From Clostridium sp. CAG:288 (GTDB lineage: Bacteria; Bacillota_I; Bacilli_A; RFN20; CAG-288), in NCBI GenBank assembly GCA_000437395.1, contig FR898191.1, positions 47,439 through 73,186 of the forward strand: DNA of 25,748 bases, in the 5' to 3' direction. The translations under genes were made by a program, and so were the position numbers. The notes under the pieces are model-generated. The model was not told the origin of the DNA. It made no database searches and worked only from the letters and a program-made list of their open reading frames with translations. Below, one piece after another: positions 22,190-25,748 of this stretch (its first letter is position 1; every line of letters begins with the position of its first letter).

Positions 22190-23575
22190 ATGAAACACAA
22201 ATTTATTTCTCGTATATTAACTATCGTCCTTTCTGTCGTCGCAGTTTCAGGTTTAGCAAGCTGTGGTACAAAGAAAATCGAATATATCGATGATCAATCT
22301 GTTAGATTAAATCTTGATTACAAGGGAAAAGATTTCTATAAAGATGGTGTTGCTGAAGTTACTTTAAAGACATGTATCGATGGTGATACTGCTCACTTCA
22401 GCCCAATAGCTGGTTCATCTAATATGGACACTATCAAATCTAGATTCTTTGGAATTGATACTCCAGAAAGTACAGGTAAGGTCGAACCATATGGTAAAGC
22501 TGCTTCTAACTTTACTAAAGAAAAATTAAAAACAGCTTCAGAAAAAGGAACAATCGTTGTTTCATCTGCTCAAGACTATTATGGTAAACCAAATCCAGAC
22601 TCAACAGGTGAAAGATACGTCACTCTTATTTGGGTCTGTTTAGACAAAAAAAATGCTGATGTCGAAGACTTACGTTTACTTAACTTATGGCTTGTTCAAG
22701 AAGGATATAGCTATGTTAAAAATGTTGAAGCTATGCCTCAATATGCAGAAATCTTTGATAAAGCAGAAGCTCAAGCTGAAAAACTTAAACTCGTAATGTT
22801 TAGTGGCGAAGATGATCCATTATTCAACTATGGCGATTATAGCGATGTCTCCTTATTAGATATCAAACGTGAAGTTGAAAAATCATTAGCTGATTCAAGT
22901 TACGAAAACCCATACAACAACGTTAAAATTAGAATTCAAGGAACTGTTGCAGGTTATGCAAACCACATCCTTTATCTCCAAAACTACTATACAAAGGATC
23001 AAGGTGCAAAATATGATGAGGGCGAATATGCTGGTATCAATATTTTCTGTGGTATGTCAGCTGTACCATCAAAATTCACTAAGAAAAACACTTATATTGA
23101 ACTTTGTGGTTTAGCTCAAGATAGTGAAAACTTTGGATTCCAAGTTACAGATGTCTACTCTTTCAATATTTTAGGAAAAAATGAAAACGATACAAAAGTT
23201 ATCATTTCAGCAGAAGACAATGTTGAAGAACATAAACTTTATACATTCCAATATGCTGCTAAAGATTTGAAAGAAGCAAATTATGACTCACTCTTCTGCA
23301 GTGTTCAAATTACCGATACTGTCGAAGTTAGATCTATTTACAAAGCTTCTAACAGTGAAATTACTCTTTATTTAAAAGATGCTGATTTCTCAATCTACAT
23401 TTCATTTATGTACACAGGTACAGATGATAGTTATTGGACTGAAGAAGAAAACTTTGTAGGTAAAAAATTTAAAGTTACAGGCGTTTATACATTCCATAAA
23501 GGCTCAAATTCTGGAAAGATTTCATGGCAAATCAATCCAAGCAATTCAAGCGAATTGGTCTGTGTAACAGAATAG
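22190..23575 (+). CDS. Staphylococcal-nuclease-like lipoprotein with OB folds
   Basis: Predicted membrane-anchored extracellular nuclease, 461 residues. ATG 22190 follows TGAGGA at normal spacing; a GTG at 22178 overlaps this ribosome site. Lipobox LASC, Cys25. The nuclease domain runs about 55-205: IDGDT (63-67, Ca ligand Asp66), RFFGIDTPE (85-93, matching catalytic Arg35, Asp40, Thr41, Glu43 of the Staphylococcus enzyme), GERYV (140-144, matching Arg87) and LWLVQEGYSYV. All key residues are present, so activity is likely. The remainder (about 243-330 and 348-460) looks like two OB-type domains (IRIQGTVAGYANHILYLQ; VQITDTVEV). In mycoplasmas such lipoprotein nucleases sit beside a long-ATPase ABC transporter, as here. 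Confidence 0.9.
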   Translation: MKHKFISRILTIVLSVVAVSGLASCGTKKIEYIDDQSVRLNLDYKGKDFYKDGVAEVTLKTCIDGDTAHFSPIAGSSNMDTIKSRFFGIDTPESTGKVEPYGKAASNFTKEKLKTASEKGTIVVSSAQDYYGKPNPDSTGERYVTLIWVCLDKKNADVEDLRLLNLWLVQEGYSYVKNVEAMPQYAEIFDKAEAQAEKLKLVMFSGEDDPLFNYGDYSDVSLLDIKREVEKSLADSSYENPYNNVKIRIQGTVAGYANHILYLQNYYTKDQGAKYDEGEYAGINIFCGMSAVPSKFTKKNTYIELCGLAQDSENFGFQVTDVYSFNILGKNENDTKVIISAEDNVEEHKLYTFQYAAKDLKEANYDSLFCSVQITDTVEVRSIYKASNSEITLYLKDADFSIYISFMYTGTDDSYWTEEENFVGKKFKVTGVYTFHKGSNSGKISWQINPSNSSELVCVTE

Positions 23576-23587
23576 GAGTGTGAACCA

Positions 23588-24064
23588 ATGTATTGTACAC
23601 ATTGTGGTAAAAAAATTAACGAAAATAAGATAGAAGAAAAAAAGTCATCTTATAATATCGCTAATGAAAGCTTAACAAACAAAACCGAAATTCAATATGA
23701 ATGTCCAAGATGTGGTGAGATTATCCATAATCATATTAGCAAAGAAGAAGAAAAATCCTTAGCAAGAGCAGCTCACGCTGAAATTCAAAGAGGACACAAC
23801 TCTTTTTCTCGTGGCATGGGTAATTTTTGCATTGGTGTTATAGTCCTAATTATATCATTAATTTTCTGGAGATTATCTTATAAAGCAAATAATAATTTCC
23901 AACTTTCAACAAAATGTGTTGAATTCTATGTCTTTATAGTTTTACTTGTTATTGCTGTTGTTTTAATTATTTTAGGAACTACTTTAGCTCTCATGGGTAT
24001 ATTTAAGCAAAAAACATACAAGCAAATCCTTAAAGATATTCAAAACGAAACTTTTATCCAGTAG
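23588..24064 (+). CDS. Zinc-ribbon membrane protein
   Basis: A 158-residue protein with an N-terminal zinc ribbon (Cys3-x2-Cys6 and Cys39-x2-Cys42) in which the two halves are separated by a Lys/Ser/Asn-rich linker. A short charged helix follows, then two membrane segments near 80-97 and 112-136 and a cytoplasmic tail. It begins 12 bases after the nuclease stop, with GGAG at 23575-23578. The family of short zinc-ribbon membrane proteins is common in Gram-positives and mostly uncharacterised. Position suggests an accessory role in the uptake operon, but none is shown. The ribbon would lie on the cytoplasmic side. Confidence 0.75.
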   Translation: MYCTHCGKKINENKIEEKKSSYNIANESLTNKTEIQYECPRCGEIIHNHISKEEEKSLARAAHAEIQRGHNSFSRGMGNFCIGVIVLIISLIFWRLSYKANNNFQLSTKCVEFYVFIVLLVIAVVLIILGTTLALMGIFKQKTYKQILKDIQNETFIQ

Positions 24065-24091
24065 TTTAATTGTGAACAATAGGAGGAAAAT

Positions 24092-25192
24092 ATGAAAAAA
24101 ACATTATTGACACTCACAATTGTCGGTCTCTTAGCAGCAGGTACAGTTACAACATTAGCATCATGTGGCGGCAATGGAAACAATTCTTCAAAAGTCGAAC
24201 TTTCCAAAATTAAAGCTACAATTTCAAACAAAGAAGCACTTAAGGCAGAATGGCACCTTGGTGAAGCTAACCGTCAAATCACTTTAGAAACAGATTCTGC
24301 TGTTAATGTTAGTAATCTTGTTAACAAAGGCCAAATTCTTATTACATCATCAGATGAAAATGTTATCAAATTAATTGGTACATATCTCTCACCAGTTTCT
24401 GCTGGTACTGCAACAATTACAGTTACAACAGCTTCTGGCACAGATAGTGTTGAAATTACACTTCTCCCAAGAGAAACAGCTCCAGAATTCATCGTTCCAT
24501 CAAGCTTTGGTTATGCTCTTGAATATGCACAAAAAGATAACGAATACGTTTATATTGTCACAGCTGAAGTTGACAAAGTTGAAGACACAACAGTCGGTAA
24601 GATGACAGTTAAAGCTGGTTCATCATCTGCCACCATTAATGGACTTACAGCCTCTTCCTCAAAATTATCATGGTCTAAAGAAGCTCAAGCTTTCGCAATT
24701 ACTGATACAAACGACTATGGCACAAACGATTATACAAAGAATATTAAAGCTGGCGATAAACTTACAGTAGCTATGATCAGAAGTAGTGAATCTGTCACAG
24801 CAGTCTTACTTGCTAATAATGGCAGCTATGTCGTAAATGAAGTTCAAACAACAGACCAAGTTTATGACACCAAATTTAACAAGAACTATATCTATCAAGT
24901 TACAGGTAAAGTTACTGAAGTTAAGAATACTACATATGGTAATATCTATATCCAAACAGAAGGCTCCACAAAAGATCCTCTCTACGTTTATGGATGTACA
25001 GTTACAGCTTCAACATTAGTATACAAAGCTCCAAGCTGGACATTTACAAACCCAAAAGATTATAGCAGTAACGATTTAACAAAAGGTATTGCTGTCGGTG
25101 ATACAGTTACAATTGTCGGTTGCCGTTGTGACTACAATGGAATAGTCGAACTTAACGGCGTTATCACAAACGTTCAAAAAGCCGCTGCTTAG
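24092..25192 (+). CDS. Lipoprotein with BIG2-like domain and duplicated OB-like domain
   Basis: A 366-residue surface lipoprotein; AGGAGG precedes ATG and the lipobox is LASC (Cys25). Residues about 35-125 look like a bacterial Ig-like (BIG2) domain (TSSDENVIKLIG, SAGTATITVT). Two copies of one domain follow, about 152-243 and 266-362. YVYIVTAEVDKVEDTTVGKM matches YIYQVTGKVTEVKNTTYGNI, and NDYTKNIKAGDKLTV matches NDLTKGIAVGDTVTI. This beta pattern resembles OB folds, and the nuclease lipoprotein upstream has a similar segment. A role in holding nucleic acid or glycan at the surface is inferred. It is the last gene of the operon, 18 bases before its terminator stem. Confidence 0.8.
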   Translation: MKKTLLTLTIVGLLAAGTVTTLASCGGNGNNSSKVELSKIKATISNKEALKAEWHLGEANRQITLETDSAVNVSNLVNKGQILITSSDENVIKLIGTYLSPVSAGTATITVTTASGTDSVEITLLPRETAPEFIVPSSFGYALEYAQKDNEYVYIVTAEVDKVEDTTVGKMTVKAGSSSATINGLTASSSKLSWSKEAQAFAITDTNDYGTNDYTKNIKAGDKLTVAMIRSSESVTAVLLANNGSYVVNEVQTTDQVYDTKFNKNYIYQVTGKVTEVKNTTYGNIYIQTEGSTKDPLYVYGCTVTASTLVYKAPSWTFTNPKDYSSNDLTKGIAVGDTVTIVGCRCDYNGIVELNGVITNVQKAAA

Positions 25193-25210
25193 TATTTTCC
25201 ATCTACATAG

Positions 25211-25242
25211 ATAAAACACCCTTAATTGGGTGTTTTATTTTT
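25211..25242 (+). terminator. Intrinsic terminator of the nuclease/ABC operon
   Basis: A perfect 11-bp stem, ATAAAACACCC (25211-25221) and GGGTGTTTTAT (25228-25238), with loop TTAATT and a T tail to 25242. Strong and correctly placed after the last operon gene. Confidence 0.92.
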
Positions 25243-25247
25243 GAAAA

Positions 25248-25280
25248 ATTTATCAATTTGGTTAATAATTTTTGATAAAT
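25248..25280. repeat. Inverted repeat upstream of the last gene
   Basis: ATTTATCAA (25248-25256) and TTGATAAAT (25272-25280) are a perfect 9-bp inverted repeat with 15 bases between. They lie just upstream of a possible -10 (TATATT, 25290-25295) and could be a regulator's operator or a hairpin. Confidence 0.35.
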
Positions 25281-25316
25281 GTTGTATTATATATTTGTTC
25301 GATTGGGGGCACTAAA

Positions 25317-25676
25317 ATGCTATTTAGAATTTTTGGATTAAAAGAAACTACTAGTATTGCCATTGTCTCGGTTTTTGGTACGATTATTTGCATAGCTTTA
25401 ATTGCGGCTATATTGCTATTTATATTCATTAGAAAAGGAATTCTAAAGATTTCTTTTGGCAAAGCTACAAAGACTATTTTGGGTAGATCACTTACTTTAG
25501 AAGATAAACAAAGTTCTGAATTAAAATCAAATGAAGTTAAGGTTGAAGAACTAGCTCCAATGAAGATCACAGTATTTGACATAAAAGAAGAACAAAAGAA
25601 ATTTGATACAGCTCAACGTGAGTCAATTAAAAGCTCATCTACAAGTAAAAAAGCAAAAAAAGAAGAAGTTAAATAA
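25317..25676 (+). CDS. Small single-pass membrane protein
   Basis: A 119-residue protein from ATG 25317. An in-frame TTG at 25272 lies inside the inverted repeat and is unlikely as start; GGGGGC (25305-25310) may serve as ribosome site. One membrane segment at about residues 12-34 (AIVSVFGTIICIALIAAILLFIFI) is followed by a basic stretch and a charged cytoplasmic tail ending SSSTSKKAKKEEVK. The family is not recognised. It has its own upstream region and terminator, so it is monocistronic. Confidence that it is expressed is moderate. Confidence 0.6.
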   Translation: MLFRIFGLKETTSIAIVSVFGTIICIALIAAILLFIFIRKGILKISFGKATKTILGRSLTLEDKQSSELKSNEVKVEELAPMKITVFDIKEEQKKFDTAQRESIKSSSTSKKAKKEEVK

Positions 25677-25706
25677 TCTCATAGGCGCAATACCTATGGG
25701 ATTTTT
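25675..25706 (+). terminator. Intrinsic terminator at right end
   Basis: AATCTCATAGG (25675-25685) pairs with CCTATGGGATT (25693-25703), 11 bp with one G-U pair, loop of 7, and T's to 25706. The left arm overlaps the stop codon of the small membrane protein gene. Confidence 0.88.
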
Positions 25707-25707
25707 A

Positions 25708-25748
25708 GGCTCTGTTGAATCTTATGGGGTTTTATGGGGTCGACTAAA
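25708..25748. mobile_element. Possible insertion-sequence end (cut off by window)
   Basis: Directly after the terminator comes GGCTCTGTTGAAT, which resembles terminal inverted repeats of several insertion-sequence families that begin GGCTCT or GGTTCTGTTG. It is followed by the direct repeat TTATGGGGT at 25722-25730 and 25732-25740. The window ends before any transposase could be seen, so this is only a resemblance. Confidence 0.25.

Noticed and set aside
20731..25206. Shared string TTTTCCATCTA near 20731 and 25196
   Set aside because: Eleven bases repeated twice at A/T-rich sites with no matching role; probably chance.
1..25748. Mycoplasma-type code with TGA as Trp
   Set aside because: Trp codons are TGG at conserved positions and full-length genes contain no in-frame TGA.
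1..25748. CRISPR array, tRNA or rRNA genes, integrase or phage genes
   Set aside because: No regularly spaced repeats, no cloverleaf or rRNA-like stretches noticed and no recombinase-like protein in any reading frame.

Overview
The window looks like a chromosomal piece of an A+T-rich, low-GC Gram-positive bacterium, most likely an uncultured gut-type lineage of Bacilli/Erysipelotrichia close to the Mollicutes. The basis is purine-rich Shine-Dalgarno sites, Sec and lipobox lipoproteins, firmicute-type gene neighbourhoods (glmU-prs and rpsL-rpsG-fusA-tuf) and an ABC transporter/nuclease operon of the kind known from mycoplasmas. Arg AGG is read normally and all Trp codons seen are TGG. All 25 visible stop codons are TAA (16) or TAG (9), with no TGA. 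This is inference from sequence; no database was searched.

Left part (1-5100): the 3' end of glmU, then prs, an alpha/beta-hydrolase esterase and a short unrecognised gene, closed by a terminator that overlaps the end of a converging XRE regulator gene. The regulator is divergent from a compact glutamine synthetase, followed by a seven-helix membrane protein and a terminator. Codon use here is A/T-ending, as expected for modest expression.

Translation block (5160-9665): a promoter and structured leader, then rpsL, rpsG and fusA, a long intergenic hairpin with a second promoter, and tuf with a strong terminator. Codon use is strongly biased, as in highly expressed genes.

Accessory block (9720-13508): a possible small RNA between two terminators, a small membrane protein probably started by a leaderless GTG, a SIR2-like (predicted NAD-consuming) protein, and two paralogous RDD-type membrane proteins with large inserted domains. 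The sir2 and rdd genes overlap and look translationally coupled. This is the best candidate for an undescribed (possibly defence) module.

Nuclease/ABC uptake operon (13644-25242): a good promoter, a surface-anchored membrane protein, a MalK-like ATPase with an insertion of about 270 residues, two permeases, two paralogous substrate-binding lipoproteins set off by intercistronic hairpins, a staphylococcal-nuclease-like lipoprotein with predicted OB folds, a zinc-ribbon membrane protein and a lipoprotein with a BIG2-like domain plus a duplicated OB-like domain. A terminator ends it. The likely job is to bind and cut polymers outside the cell (nucleic acid is the best guess) and import the products. 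The window closes with a small single-pass membrane protein gene, its terminator, and a short sequence resembling an insertion-sequence end.
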